From positions 1-12,052 of the forward strand of contig JBJXFP010000092.1 of the NCBI GenBank assembly GCA_046155615.1: a stretch of 12,052 bases of DNA. Reading direction: 5' to 3'. Origin of the DNA: JANNVZ01 sp046155615 (lineage in GTDB: Bacteria; Bacteroidota; Bacteroidia; Flavobacteriales_D; Sanyastnellaceae). Below the pieces are notes generated by a model that worked only from the letters and a program-made list of their open reading frames with translations, was not told the DNA's origin and ran no database searches. Both the position numbers and the translations under genes were made by a program. Below are positions 1 through 7,847 of this stretch, piece after piece (the first letter of the stretch is position 1; each line of letters begins with the position of its first letter).

Positions 1-2
1 TT

Positions 3-485
3 GAAGGCGAAGAGGATGCTGACCTCATCAACGCAGGCAAACAAACCATTACCATGTTACCAGGCTCTGCATTGTTTGATAGTGCCATGAGTTTTGGAAT
101 GATACGCGCTCAAAAAATTGACCTCACTATTTTGGGCGCGATGGAAGTGAGCGAGAATGGAGACATCGCTAATTGGAAAGTGCCTGGAAAAATGGTAAAA
201 GGAATGGGCGGTGCAATGGACCTGGTGGCTTCAGCTAAAAACATAATTGTTGCCATGCAACATTGCGATAAGGCAGGAAATTCGAAACTCCTTCCTTCAT
301 GCACACTGCCTCTTACAGGTGTTGGCTGTGTGAAAAAAATAGTAAGTGATCTCGGTGTTTTCGATGTGAGGGATGGAGCATTTCATTTGCTCGAATGCGC
401 ACCGGGGGTTTCTGTGGAAGAAATAAAATCGAAGACTGCGGGTAGGTTGATTGTCTCTGACAACGTGAAGGAAATGGCCGCTTGA
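3..485 (+). CDS. scoB: 3-oxoacid CoA-transferase, beta subunit (5' end outside window)
   Basis: C-terminal portion of the B subunit of succinyl-CoA:3-ketoacid (or related acetoacyl) CoA-transferase, which moves CoA between succinyl-CoA and a 3-oxoacid in ketone body and short-chain acid metabolism in the cytoplasm. The frame is open from base 3 and reads EEDADLINAGKQTITMLPG, then the family-typical IDLTILGAMEVS, GDIANWKVPGKMVKGMGGAMDL and CTLPLTGVGCV stretches. The catalytic glutamate of the family (in an SENG motif) should lie just upstream and is not in the window, so catalysis cannot be checked here. An internal ATG at 54 is not the true start. The stop lies only 2 bp from the stop of convergent anmK, with no clear terminator between them. 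Substrate specificity within the CoA-transferase family cannot be told from this fragment. Confidence 0.93.
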   Translation, partial: EGEEDADLINAGKQTITMLPGSALFDSAMSFGMIRAQKIDLTILGAMEVSENGDIANWKVPGKMVKGMGGAMDLVASAKNIIVAMQHCDKAGNSKLLPSCTLPLTGVGCVKKIVSDLGVFDVRDGAFHLLECAPGVSVEEIKSKTAGRLIVSDNVKEMAA

Positions 486-487
486 GG

Positions 488-1552
488 CTATAAGTAAATC
501 GCTCCCCCAATCGAGTCTCTGCTTGCACCTGTAACTGAAGCAAGGCTATTCACTCGCTCCATCCAGCGCAATGTTCCAAGAAAGGCGAATATCAAAGCTT
601 CTTTGAATTGCACAGTTCTTTCATCCGGAATTATGAGTTGAATTTTTGAATGTGCTTTCAGACGTTCCATCAGGAAATCGTTGAAGGCACCACCTCCTGT
701 AATGAATACTTTTTTCTTTTCATCACTCTCCATCCCATTCGATAATTGAATAGCGATGTGCTCAACAAGTGTTGCAAGAATATCTACATGGCTTGCGGTA
801 AATTTTTCAATAGCAGGCAATAACTCGCGCTCAAAAAACTCTTTGCCTAATGACTTTGGTGGAGATTGGTGGAAGAATGAAATGGCATTCAAACCCGCAA
901 GCAAATCGCTTTGAATCTTTCCGCTTTGTGAAAGCATGCCCGCCTTATCGTATGGCTGCCCAAGTTTTTCCGCAAAATGATTCATCACCATATTGCACAC
1001 ACAGATGTCGAAGGCTATGCGCTTGCCCGCTGCATCATCAAATGAGATATTGGCAATGCCGCCAAGATTCAGGCAATAATTGTATTGTGCGAAAAGCAGC
1101 TTGTCACCAATGGGAACCAGCGGTGCGCCTTGTCCGCCCAGTGCTACATCCGTGGTGCGGAAGTCAGCCACCACAGGTGTTTTGCAAGCAGCAGCAATAT
1201 GCGGTGCACTTCCAATCTGAAGTGTCATTCCCTTTTCAGGCTGATGAAAAACAGTGTGGCCATGCGATGCAATGAACTGGACTGCATAATCACTCCTCAC
1301 ACAAAAATCATTTACCCATTGACCGTGCAGTTTTCCCAATTCTACATGCAGCACCGAAAGTTCAAGACCACTTAGCTGATGTGCTGATGAAAGTTTTTGT
1401 TTCCAGTCATCGCTGTACACAACTGTCGTTGCATCCATTATTTCAAATGAATAGTGGTCTGCATAAACACCCATATTGCATAATGCTATATCAAGCCCAT
1501 CCAGCGATGTGCCGCTCATAAGACCGATGCATGGAATTATTTGTCGTTGCAT
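488..1552 (-). CDS. anmK: anhydro-N-acetylmuramic acid kinase
   Basis: Phosphorylates and opens 1,6-anhydro-MurNAc released by lytic transglycosylases, giving MurNAc-6-phosphate for cell-wall recycling in the cytoplasm. The 354-residue protein has the family signatures in order: GLMSGTSLDGLD (10-21, phosphate-binding loop), SHGHT (96-100), GGQGAPLVP (139-147), NLGGIANIS (162-170), FDICVCN (181-187), TGGGAFN (285-291) and EALIFAFLG (318-326). The start at 1552 puts the GLMSGTS loop at residue 10, as is usual. An open extension to 1642 would add about 30 unlike residues and run towards divergent gpsA, so it is less likely. Length is normal for the family. The gene is divergent from gpsA across about 100 bp and convergent with scoB. 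I could not find a clear Bacteroidetes promoter in the divergent gap. Confidence 0.95.
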   Translation of the reverse strand: MQRQIIPCIGLMSGTSLDGLDIALCNMGVYADHYSFEIMDATTVVYSDDWKQKLSSAHQLSGLELSVLHVELGKLHGQWVNDFCVRSDYAVQFIASHGHTVFHQPEKGMTLQIGSAPHIAAACKTPVVADFRTTDVALGGQGAPLVPIGDKLLFAQYNYCLNLGGIANISFDDAAGKRIAFDICVCNMVMNHFAEKLGQPYDKAGMLSQSGKIQSDLLAGLNAISFFHQSPPKSLGKEFFERELLPAIEKFTASHVDILATLVEHIAIQLSNGMESDEKKKVFITGGGAFNDFLMERLKAHSKIQLIIPDERTVQFKEALIFAFLGTLRWMERVNSLASVTGASRDSIGGAIYL

Positions 1553-1652
1553 AAGCGTGCAAATAAAGGCATGCGTGCAAACCATGATGAAATGAACTCT
1601 GAACATGGCGCTTACAGTTGGCCGTTCACAGTTTGAATACATTCGCCCGGCT

Positions 1653-2657
1653 ATGTCAAAAAAGGATAAACCAAGAATAGGTGTGCTGGGTGGTGGCTCA
1701 TGGGCAACTGCTCAGGTAAAACTTTTGTGCAACAACACAGACAAAGTGTATTGGTGGATGCGTAGTAAAGAAGCCATTGAACACATCACGCGCTTTGGCC
1801 ACAATCCACACTACATACAAAGCATCGAATTCGAAAAGTCAAAAATCCATGTAACTGAAAACTTGCAGGAAGTGATTGACAACAGCGACTACATCGTGGT
1901 TGCTATTCCATCAGCATTTCTACATCAAACCATTGAACACTACAAGCCAACAGGATGGGAAAAGAAAGTATTGTTCTCTGCTATCAAAGGCATCATCAAT
2001 GAATTTGACTCAATACCCGCCCGCTACTTTCACAAACAATTGGGCGTACCTTATGAGAGGATAGGCTTGGTGTGTGGCCCTTGTCACGCTGAAGAAGTAG
2101 CGCTGGAAAAACTCTCATACCTCACCATCGGTTGTCATGATGAAGAGAAGGCAAAGGTGATGGCAAGTATGTTGGCATGCAGGTACATCAAAACATCAAC
2201 CACAGAAGATGTATTCGGAACAGAGCTGGCAGCCATACTGAAAAATGTATATGCAGTTGCTGCCGGCATTTGTCATGGCCTTGGCTATGGCGACAATTTT
2301 CAGGCGGTACTTATCAGCGCTGCCATCCGGGAAATAGAACGATTCCTTGATAGTGTGCACGAGATACACCGCGATGTAAAAAGCAGTGCCTACTTAGGCG
2401 ACTTGTTAGTGACAGCCTATTCTCCCTACTCGCGCAACCGCACATTCGGCACCATGGTAGGCAAAGGCTACAGCGTGAAGTGGGCCACCATTGAGATGAA
2501 CATGGTGGCAGAAGGTTACTACGCCACTCGCGGCATACACGAAATCAATAAAAAATTTCAGGCCGATATTCCGATAGCTGATGCCGTTTACAGAATTCTG
2601 TATGAAAAAATTTCGCCCATGATGGAGATGAGGATCTTGACTGATAAACTGAGTTGA
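1653..2657 (+). CDS. gpsA: NAD(P)H-dependent glycerol-3-phosphate dehydrogenase
   Basis: Reduces dihydroxyacetone phosphate to sn-glycerol-3-phosphate, the backbone precursor for phospholipids; cytoplasmic. The 334-residue protein starts with a Rossmann fold whose glycine motif is GGGSWATA (13-20, variant of GAGSWGTA). It continues with VVAIPSAFL (82-90), CGPCHAEEVA (141-150), LKNVYAVAAGICHGLGYGDN (196-215, including the presumed catalytic Lys197) and LGD...SRNRTFG (248-266), the hallmark substrate-binding region. Several positions (CHAEE instead of SFAxE, SAAIREIERFL instead of TRGLAEM) follow the divergent Bacteroidetes version rather than the enterobacterial one. ATG 1653 is chosen because it places the Rossmann glycines at residue 13; an upstream ATG at 1605 would add a non-conserved extension. 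The next gene lies 84 bp downstream on the same strand and could be cotranscribed. Confidence 0.95.
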   Translation: MSKKDKPRIGVLGGGSWATAQVKLLCNNTDKVYWWMRSKEAIEHITRFGHNPHYIQSIEFEKSKIHVTENLQEVIDNSDYIVVAIPSAFLHQTIEHYKPTGWEKKVLFSAIKGIINEFDSIPARYFHKQLGVPYERIGLVCGPCHAEEVALEKLSYLTIGCHDEEKAKVMASMLACRYIKTSTTEDVFGTELAAILKNVYAVAAGICHGLGYGDNFQAVLISAAIREIERFLDSVHEIHRDVKSSAYLGDLLVTAYSPYSRNRTFGTMVGKGYSVKWATIEMNMVAEGYYATRGIHEINKKFQADIPIADAVYRILYEKISPMMEMRILTDKLS

Positions 2658-2741
2658 TGATTTGGTGGCTGGTAATTCACAACAAAACACAACGCCACAA
2701 TACGCATCACCGTTCATCGATCTGCCAAATCAGAACCTGCA

Positions 2742-3200
2742 ATGCGCAACAAATACCTACTCACACTTTTGCATTGGGTAAGCACTGTATTGATAGGTGC
2801 GGTTTTCAGCGGAATTGGAAGCCTGCCCAACACCGGAGAGTTCCAATCCAACAGCATGGACATGCTGGGGATTATGGTGCTGTGCGTGTTTTTCGCTGGT
2901 ATGTTCTCTTTACCTGTACTGGCAGTTTCCATATTCGTAATACCTGCATTGCTCAAAAGGATGCAAAGCAAGTCTGCATGTTTTGCTGCACTATGTTCGG
3001 TTTCTATGGCCGGTGTAGTGCTGGGGTATGGTATCGCTGCCTTCATGCTCAATGAGAGTATTGGAAAGTTCACATTTGTTCTCGTTGGATACGTACTCGG
3101 TACCATTGCCAGCAGCCTTATCTGGACACGTATATACAAGCTGCCCACTGAACGCGACAAACTAAAACTCGATACGTTAGATAGCGAATTGATGACTTAG
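2742..3200 (+). CDS. uncharacterised four-helix membrane protein
   Basis: A 152-residue protein I do not recognise as a named family. It shows four strongly hydrophobic segments at about residues 5-25, 42-68, 79-102 and 107-128, separated by short polar loops, and a charged C-terminal tail (PTERDKLKLD). It is therefore probably an inner-membrane protein with both termini in the cytoplasm. No catalytic or metal-binding motif is visible. It follows gpsA by 84 bp on the same strand and ends at a bidirectional terminator, so it may be the last gene of a gpsA transcript. The coding case rests on the long open frame, the regular alternation of hydrophobic helices and the position ahead of a terminator. 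Confidence 0.75.
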   Translation: MRNKYLLTLLHWVSTVLIGAVFSGIGSLPNTGEFQSNSMDMLGIMVLCVFFAGMFSLPVLAVSIFVIPALLKRMQSKSACFAALCSVSMAGVVLGYGIAAFMLNESIGKFTFVLVGYVLGTIASSLIWTRIYKLPTERDKLKLDTLDSELMT

Positions 3201-3220
3201 CTTTTTTACAAAAGCAAAAA

Positions 3221-3250
3221 AAATGCCCCTGAAAAAATTCAGAGGCATTT
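3221..3250. terminator. bidirectional intrinsic terminator between convergent genes
   Basis: Inverted repeat with 13-nt arms (AAATGCCCCTGAA at 3221-3233, TTCAGAGGCATTT at 3238-3250) and a 4-base AAAA loop. The arms have one imperfect position, which is a G-U pair in the minus-strand transcript. On the minus strand the stem is followed by TTTTTGCTTT (from 3220-3211), a good U-run, so it should end the TPR/pstS/tonB transcript. On the plus strand the tail (CAAATTTATT) is weaker. A small second hairpin (GCTTTT/AAAAGC, 3200-3215) abuts it. Confidence 0.8.
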
Positions 3251-3274
3251 CAAATTTATTTATCAGTTACATCA

Positions 3275-4936
3275 TTACGGCAACAACGCGCATGAGTCCG
3301 GTATAGCTATTACCATGAGCGAATCAGTAAGTGCCTTGGTGGCATTGACGTGTGCGGCATCCATTTCCAATACCTTGTAGTATGCAGCCTTAGAGCAGTT
3401 GTAGTTGCCAGTGGCGAAGTATTGAAAACCGAGGTATGAATATGCTTCAGTAAGAAACTTTTTGTTGCTCTCAATAGCTTTTGCTTCCTTGCCAATGCGA
3501 GTAATGTAATTTTCGAAAAACGGCTTGCCAAGACCAACCGGATGTTCATAGTCAAGTTCCATCCTGTTGTTGCATCGGCCTCTCCAGAAAGTGGCATCAG
3601 GATATTTCTTTTCGCACATGGCAAAAGCATCATCAGCAGCTTTAAATTCTTTGTTGTAATACCTGTTGGTGCCTAAGTAGTAATAATCGAGCAGCACAGG
3701 CTCTTTGTTCTTTTCAATTTTTTTCTGGTAGTGAGCTGCTGCCATGTCATACTTCTTTTGCTTTTGGTAGATGGCTGCGAGTTCACCGTAACCATCCACA
3801 TAGTTGCTGTCTGCACTGATTGCCTCATTTATTTTCAAAAGAGCCAGTGAGTCCTGACCTGCTTTGGCCAACAATTTACCCTGATAGCCCAGGTCATATC
3901 CATCAATCTTTGGTTTGCCGTTGGCTTTCGCCATCTCCATGAATTTGTCCAAATACTCCTGACTGCGCGTATAGTCGCCACTTTCGAAATAGGTGTAGCC
4001 AAGTAGGCGGTATAAGTATGGACTGCTCGAATTGCATTGCATAGCCTTCTCCAATTCTTCGCCAGCTTTTTTGTAGTCTTTGGTAAGGAAAATGAAACTC
4101 GCATAGCGCTGCTGCACACGGCAACTGTTGTTCAGCTCTAAGTATTTCGCATAAGCCTCCACAGCCTGTGTGTAGCGGCCTGCCTTGTAGAGTAGTTCCG
4201 CCTTTTCGCGATACACCGGTGCGAAAGTTGGGTCAATAGCAATGATCTCGTTGAAGTAGTTCAGCCCGTCATCCCATGCGGCAATCTTTACATGCACTAC
4301 ACCTTTGCGCAACAATGCACGTGTGTACTTCGGGTTTTTTTCCAATGCGCGGTTGTACTGCATCAACGCGTTGGTCAGGTTGATACCATCGCGCTCGCTG
4401 TAGTATTCGCCAAGTTGTACATACACTTCAGGATTGTTTTCATCCAAGTTCAAAGCATTGTTGATGTATTCCAATGCCTTCTCCAGATTCTTATTTTCAT
4501 GTTGCAGATACACTTCGGCCATTTTGAGGTAAGTGAGTTGCTGTATCGGCTTGGGCACTTTGTTGCTTCTTGCTCCCATTATCTCCACAGCTTTGGCAAA
4601 TTGGGTAGTGTTCACCAATGCATCACCGCGAATCCAGGCCACGCGGCCCAGTCCGGCATAGTTGAGCGGATTGGTGGCAGCCACTTCCATTCCTTTTCTG
4701 TACATGGCTTCTGCTTTGTCCATCTCGCCCCAGTAGAGGTAGTTGTCGCCCGCTGCATGATATAGTTCAGCATTGTTTGGCTCACGCGCTATCAGTTCAT
4801 TCAGGTCTGCTTCGGCAGATTCATAGCGCTCGTTCAGGGTTTTCTTAATGGCTTCGTCTTTGGTGGTCTGCGCCACAATAGCCAGACTGCTGCTACAAAA
4901 AATGGCCAGCACAACGGCCTTCGCAATGTTCATCAT
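3275..4936 (-). CDS. secreted tetratricopeptide-repeat protein
   Basis: A protein of about 553 residues with an N-terminal hydrophobic signal peptide (about residues 1-22, ending LAIVAQ) and then tandem TPR helices along nearly its whole length. Examples are NNAELYHAAGDNYLYWGEMD, NPEVYVQLGEYY, SPYLYRLLGYTYFESGDY and FLTEAYSYLGFQYFATGNY. Such proteins are protein-protein scaffolds; this one is predicted to act in the periplasm or at the outer membrane. It is the last gene of the tonB / small protein / PstS-like cluster, 43 bp after the PstS-like gene and just before the terminator, an order common in Bacteroidota, so it probably supports TonB-linked uptake or envelope function. The start is ATG 4936 (or the adjacent ATG at 4933); an upstream TTG at 4963 is possible but puts extra polar residues before the signal peptide. 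Partner and exact role are not visible. Confidence 0.88.
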   Translation of the reverse strand: MMNIAKAVVLAIFCSSSLAIVAQTTKDEAIKKTLNERYESAEADLNELIAREPNNAELYHAAGDNYLYWGEMDKAEAMYRKGMEVAATNPLNYAGLGRVAWIRGDALVNTTQFAKAVEIMGARSNKVPKPIQQLTYLKMAEVYLQHENKNLEKALEYINNALNLDENNPEVYVQLGEYYSERDGINLTNALMQYNRALEKNPKYTRALLRKGVVHVKIAAWDDGLNYFNEIIAIDPTFAPVYREKAELLYKAGRYTQAVEAYAKYLELNNSCRVQQRYASFIFLTKDYKKAGEELEKAMQCNSSSPYLYRLLGYTYFESGDYTRSQEYLDKFMEMAKANGKPKIDGYDLGYQGKLLAKAGQDSLALLKINEAISADSNYVDGYGELAAIYQKQKKYDMAAAHYQKKIEKNKEPVLLDYYYLGTNRYYNKEFKAADDAFAMCEKKYPDATFWRGRCNNRMELDYEHPVGLGKPFFENYITRIGKEAKAIESNKKFLTEAYSYLGFQYFATGNYNCSKAAYYKVLEMDAAHVNATKALTDSLMVIAIPDSCALLP

Positions 4937-4979
4937 GTTGTTTGAATTGAATGTTTGAGTCAAAGTTTGAAATAAAAGT

Positions 4980-5909
4980 CTAATTGGAAATTTCGATGAT
5001 CCGGGTGGTGGGTGTAACAGGCACCATGCCTATACGATCTATTATCAATTGCCCCTTTTCGGTGAGCAGGTAGTTGGCAAAGCCTGTGCCAAGCGACCGG
5101 CCCGCTCCGGCCTGTATGAAATAGACCTGCCGGGTGAGTGGATAGGATTTGTCCCACACATAGGACTGATAGGGTTTGAAAGCTTTAGATGTATCGGCTG
5201 CTGCAGGATTGGTTATACCCATCACGCTCACCTTTTCAAGAAATTTTTGCGCTGTCTTATCCACGTTGTCACTTATCCAGTTGAGGCCAATCACCCCAAT
5301 TGCCCCTTTGTTTTCACCCACATAATTTATCACTTCCTCATTGGTCTGCACCGCGAAACAATTGGCCGGGAAAGCCGCATCACCCAGAAATTGTTCTTTG
5401 ATGAATCGTGCATTGCTCGACTTGTTATTGTCAAACACCACGGTAATATTTCCCTTGTGGCTGGCCTCAGTCAGTTGCGACCATTCGTTGTATTTCCCGG
5501 TGAAAATGCTCTTGAGATCGTACAGCGTTATGTTGGTGTCCTTGTTGGCCGGATTCACCACCAATGCCACTGCATCCCATGCGAATGGAATGGACTCAGG
5601 ATAGCGGTTGCGGCTTTTGAAATAGGCCAGTTCATCTGCGTTCAGAGCACGACATATCACCGCGCCTTGTATGCTGTCGTTCATCAAATCGTTCAGCACA
5701 TCGGACTCAGGTTTATAGCGCGCCTCAATCTTCGCCTCCTCGTTCAGCGAGGTATAGGTGTATATCTCTGTCTGCATCAGTGGCTCAAAAGAATGATCCA
5801 CACCCACCATCAGCTTGCCCGATGTAATACCTGCTGTGATGGTTGCCGGCTGTTCGTCACATGCCATCAGTAAGGCGCTAATTGCTGCGCAAAAAAGTGT
5901 CTTTTTCAT
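4980..5909 (-). CDS. PstS-like substrate-binding lipoprotein
   Basis: A 309-residue periplasmic-binding-protein-like lipoprotein of the PstS/phosphate-binding superfamily. The N-terminus MKKTLFCAAISALLMAC is a lipoprotein signal with LMAC lipobox and lipidated Cys17, followed by DEQ. The body has the PstS-like layout: KLMVGVDHSFEPLM, DLMNDSIQGAVICRALNADE, VVNPANKDTNITLYDLKSIFTGKYNEWSQL, the binding-loop-like NNKSSNARFIKEQFLG, NEEVINYVGENKGAIGVIGLNWI and a C-terminal YLLTEKGQLIIDRIGMVPV. The GIGN/SGT phosphate-binding signatures of true PstS are only partly recognisable, and no pstABC genes are nearby, so phosphate binding is uncertain. The stated start overlaps the upstream gene's stop by ATGA, implying translational coupling; a longer open frame to 6050 is upstream read-through. 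It belongs to the tonB operon. Confidence 0.88.
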   Translation of the reverse strand: MKKTLFCAAISALLMACDEQPATITAGITSGKLMVGVDHSFEPLMQTEIYTYTSLNEEAKIEARYKPESDVLNDLMNDSIQGAVICRALNADELAYFKSRNRYPESIPFAWDAVALVVNPANKDTNITLYDLKSIFTGKYNEWSQLTEASHKGNITVVFDNNKSSNARFIKEQFLGDAAFPANCFAVQTNEEVINYVGENKGAIGVIGLNWISDNVDKTAQKFLEKVSVMGITNPAAADTSKAFKPYQSYVWDKSYPLTRQVYFIQAGAGRSLGTGFANYLLTEKGQLIIDRIGMVPVTPTTRIIEISN

Positions 5910-6127
5910 TTCAGATTTTCTCTTTTGGATTGGAGCCACAATTTGCGTGCTCTTGTATATCGGAACGATGCGTAGGCTATAAGTAATGCGGCCATGGCAT
6001 ATCTGCGCCAGCCCTGGAGCCACTCCTGTGTAGTGGGCACCAGCAGGCACATCAGTGCCAGCAGCACAAGTACGCCACTCATAATGAAACCCATCGCCAC
6101 CAGCGGACTCATATTTTTCATACTCAT
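5906..6127 (-). CDS. small two-helix membrane protein in the tonB cluster
   Basis: A 73-residue protein with hydrophobic segments at about residues 8-30 (VAMGFIMSGVLVLLALMCLL) and 42-56 (RYAMAALLIAYASFR), followed by a very basic tail (RYTRARKLWLQSKRENLK). It is thus an inner-membrane hairpin with a cytoplasmic C-terminus. Its stop codon overlaps the start of the PstS-like gene (ATGA), good evidence that it is translated. Small proteins of this kind are common inside Bacteroidota exb/tonB clusters, but none has a function I can name. The start at 6127 is followed by further in-frame ATGs (6121, 6112), so the exact start is uncertain; a TTG-started extension to 6154 would run through the palindrome at 6142-6153. 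Confidence 0.72.
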   Translation of the reverse strand: MSMKNMSPLVAMGFIMSGVLVLLALMCLLVPTTQEWLQGWRRYAMAALLIAYASFRYTRARKLWLQSKRENLK

Positions 6128-6141
6128 TTCAAATAATTGGA

Positions 6142-6153
6142 TGCGATATCGCA
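6142..6153. repeat. 12-bp perfect palindrome TGCGATATCGCA
   Basis: A perfect palindrome lies 14 bp upstream of the small membrane protein start, inside the 122-bp gap after tonB. It could be an operator for a separately controlled distal operon part, but no promoter element was found near it, and palindromes of this size also occur by chance. Confidence 0.3.
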
Positions 6154-6249
6154 AGTCGTAAAAAATCGCTTTGCACTAATATAAAAAACGGGCGCGCAAA
6201 GTAGCCTCGTGCCGATACTGTGGCAATATGTCAGCGGCATTGCTCGTAC

Positions 6250-7116
6250 TCATGATCGCAGCTGGAACTGTAGCGGAATTTTTCGCACCACCGGAACAGC
6301 ATGTCCGTTCTGCAGGCCGGGTGTCCACAGGGGCATGTTGCGCAGCACCTTCTCAGCCCTATTGGCCAGACCCTCGCAGCCTGCAAATCCTGTGAGTAGT
6401 TTCACATGGTCGATGCGGCCATCGGTCATTACCACTATCTGGAAGAACAAGGTGCCCTGCAGGCCAGCCTCGCGATCTATTTCAGTGTAGCGCACATGCT
6501 CTTGCAAATACCTTATCAAGGCAACATCACCACCGGGAAACTGCGGCATCTGATCAGGATAATTGACGAAGACCTCACCACCGCTGCCCTTGCCCTTGCC
6601 CGTTCCTGTGCCATCACCATCGCCAGCCTCAGCGGGCTTGTGGAAGTCGTCATCGCCTGCTTCATCACCACCAAAACCTACGGCTATGCTGGGTTTGTTC
6701 TGATGATTGGGGTCTTCAGTCACAAGAACAGTCGTGGTGTTTTGCCGCGCTGTTGATGTCTGCCTGGCGCCACCTGAGGTTTGCCTGGTGCTTTTCTTTT
6801 CGTTGCGCAGCTCTTGCTGATACTCAGGTATGGGATCGATGAAGGCACCAGCTTGCCTGAAACTGCTTACCACCCCTGCTTGCCCTGATGTAGCCAGTAA
6901 CCAGGCTCCGCCACCTGCCACCAGCCCCACGCTTATGAGCAGTGCTATGAACATATTCTTAGGCTCTTCGGTGCGCATGGCATAAGCGCCATAAGCCTGG
7001 TTTCGGCCTTCGAAAACCAAATCGTTGCGCTCTGTGCTGAGCACATTGGACCATGATGCGTCCACAGATAGTAAAAAGATGACGAGTGCGAGAATGAGAA
7101 TGGTTGTGATAATCAT
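6250..7116 (-). CDS. tonB: TonB-family energy transducer
   Basis: A 288-residue inner-membrane protein that should pass proton-motive force from an ExbB/ExbD motor to outer-membrane TonB-dependent receptors. The C-terminal TonB domain (about 186-288) has the Bacteroidota signature PQFPGGDVALIRYL, then GLQGTLFFQIVVMTDGRI, the NMPLWTPGLQNGHAV core and the PLQF end. The middle (about 80-185) is a low-complexity Gly/Asp/Gln/Thr-rich spacer suited to crossing the periplasm. The cytoplasmic motif DLVFEGRNQAYGAYAMR (32-48), usual at the very N-terminus of such TonBs, is here preceded by an extra hydrophobic stretch (about 2-18); the usual membrane anchor follows at about 54-76. The ATG at 7116 is the only in-frame ATG ahead of that motif, so the extra helix seems real. 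First gene of the minus-strand cluster; exbB/exbD are not adjacent. Confidence 0.9.
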   Translation of the reverse strand: MIITTILILALVIFLLSVDASWSNVLSTERNDLVFEGRNQAYGAYAMRTEEPKNMFIALLISVGLVAGGGAWLLATSGQAGVVSSFRQAGAFIDPIPEYQQELRNEKKSTRQTSGGARQTSTARQNTTTVLVTEDPNHQNKPSIAVGFGGDEAGDDDFHKPAEAGDGDGTGTGKGKGSGGEVFVNYPDQMPQFPGGDVALIRYLQEHVRYTEIDREAGLQGTLFFQIVVMTDGRIDHVKLLTGFAGCEGLANRAEKVLRNMPLWTPGLQNGHAVPVVRKIPLQFQLRS

Positions 7117-7390
7117 GATGTAAAATTTTAGAAGTTGATGAATACATCACGGTGGTATCAATAAAGAAGCCGGGGGTTCAAATCACGGACTGCATTCTTT
7201 CCAAAAAGGTGGTGAATAATTGCAGGTCTACCGGATGAAATAGATGGAGCAAAGACACGGAAAGAGATGAACACCTTATTCATTCACATCACTGATCCGG
7301 ACAGGAGCGCTACATCTTGCCAACTATGTCTGAAGTATTGCCACTGGGTATCCGGGTATCAACGTAATGGTTCCTCAGGGAAGCGAAAAA
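7117..7390. other. gap between tonB and DUF1801, no gene seen
   Basis: About 270 bp with stops in all frames read. It should hold the tonB promoter (minus strand), but I found no clear TTTG/TAnnTTTG pair. It also marks the change from the envelope operon to the accessory region on the right. No attC-like element, transposon end or tRNA was seen. Confidence 0.5.
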
Positions 7391-7816
7391 TCATTTCGCA
7401 AGCAATGCAGTTTCAATCATCTCCTCCAGCACTTTCAGGTTCACGTCTTCCAATTTATTGATGTAAAGACAACCAACTCCCGTCTTGTGCTTGCCAAGCT
7501 TACTTAGTGCGGTGGCATGTTGCATCACGTCCATGGTGAGGTAAAGCGACAAGTTGGCTTTGCGCGGTGAGAAACCTATCAGCAGCCAATCCACTTCCCT
7601 GCCGGTGTTAGGGCTTTTGTACCTCCTGCTGCCAAAACCGATAAGCGAAGCGCCCCACATCCTGGGTTCTTCTCCGGAGGCTCTTTTCATCATCTCCAAT
7701 AGCGCGAAACTGTCCTTGCGCTTTTGTTCGTCAGGAACAGTATTGATAAAATCCTCTACGCTTGCCGTGGTTTGTTTTGTTTTTATTTCCACCAATTTCG
7801 ATTTTTTCTCAGCCAT
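7391..7816 (-). CDS. DUF1801 (YdhG-like) domain protein
   Basis: A 141-residue soluble protein of the DUF1801/YdhG family. It has the family's usual pattern: an N-terminal VEDFINTVPDEQKRKDSFALLEMMKRASGEEPRMWG, an IGFGSRRY strand, a WLLIGFSPRKANLSLYL core and a C-terminal KTGVGCLYINKLEDVNLKVLEEMI. Members are small cytoplasmic proteins of a beta/alpha fold related to iron-chaperone-like frataxin folds; the biochemical role is unknown. Start at ATG 7816. It lies 31 bp after the MDR oxidoreductase on the same strand, so the two are probably cotranscribed. DUF1801 genes are frequent passengers of accessory regions, which fits the position next to the cassette-like DNA. Confidence 0.88.
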   Translation of the reverse strand: MAEKKSKLVEIKTKQTTASVEDFINTVPDEQKRKDSFALLEMMKRASGEEPRMWGASLIGFGSRRYKSPNTGREVDWLLIGFSPRKANLSLYLTMDVMQHATALSKLGKHKTGVGCLYINKLEDVNLKVLEEMIETALLAK

Positions 7817-7847
7817 GTCAACGTGTTGTTAGTGTCTGGTGTTATTG

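Noticed and set aside
850..1375. Open frames on the plus strand opposite anmK
   Set aside because: Low-quality sequence without domains, fully opposite a clear anmK gene; antisense shadow.
1553..1652. Promoters in the anmK/gpsA divergent gap
   Set aside because: Only partial matches to TAnnTTTG (for example ACAGTTTG); not strong enough to call.
2654..3160. Open frames overlapping the four-helix membrane protein in other frames
   Set aside because: The 2742-3200 frame has regular hydrophobic helices and ends at a terminator; the others are His/Cys-rich or antisense shadows.
4292..4765. 157-codon plus-strand frame opposite the TPR gene
   Set aside because: Antisense shadow of a repetitive TPR coding region.
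5049..5873. 274-codon plus-strand open frame
   Set aside because: Fully antisense to the PstS-like lipoprotein; composition rich in His/Cys and no domain.
7383..7399. GCGAAA/TTTCGC hairpin over the DUF1801 stop codon as terminator
   Set aside because: Only 6 bp of stem and no T-run on the minus strand.
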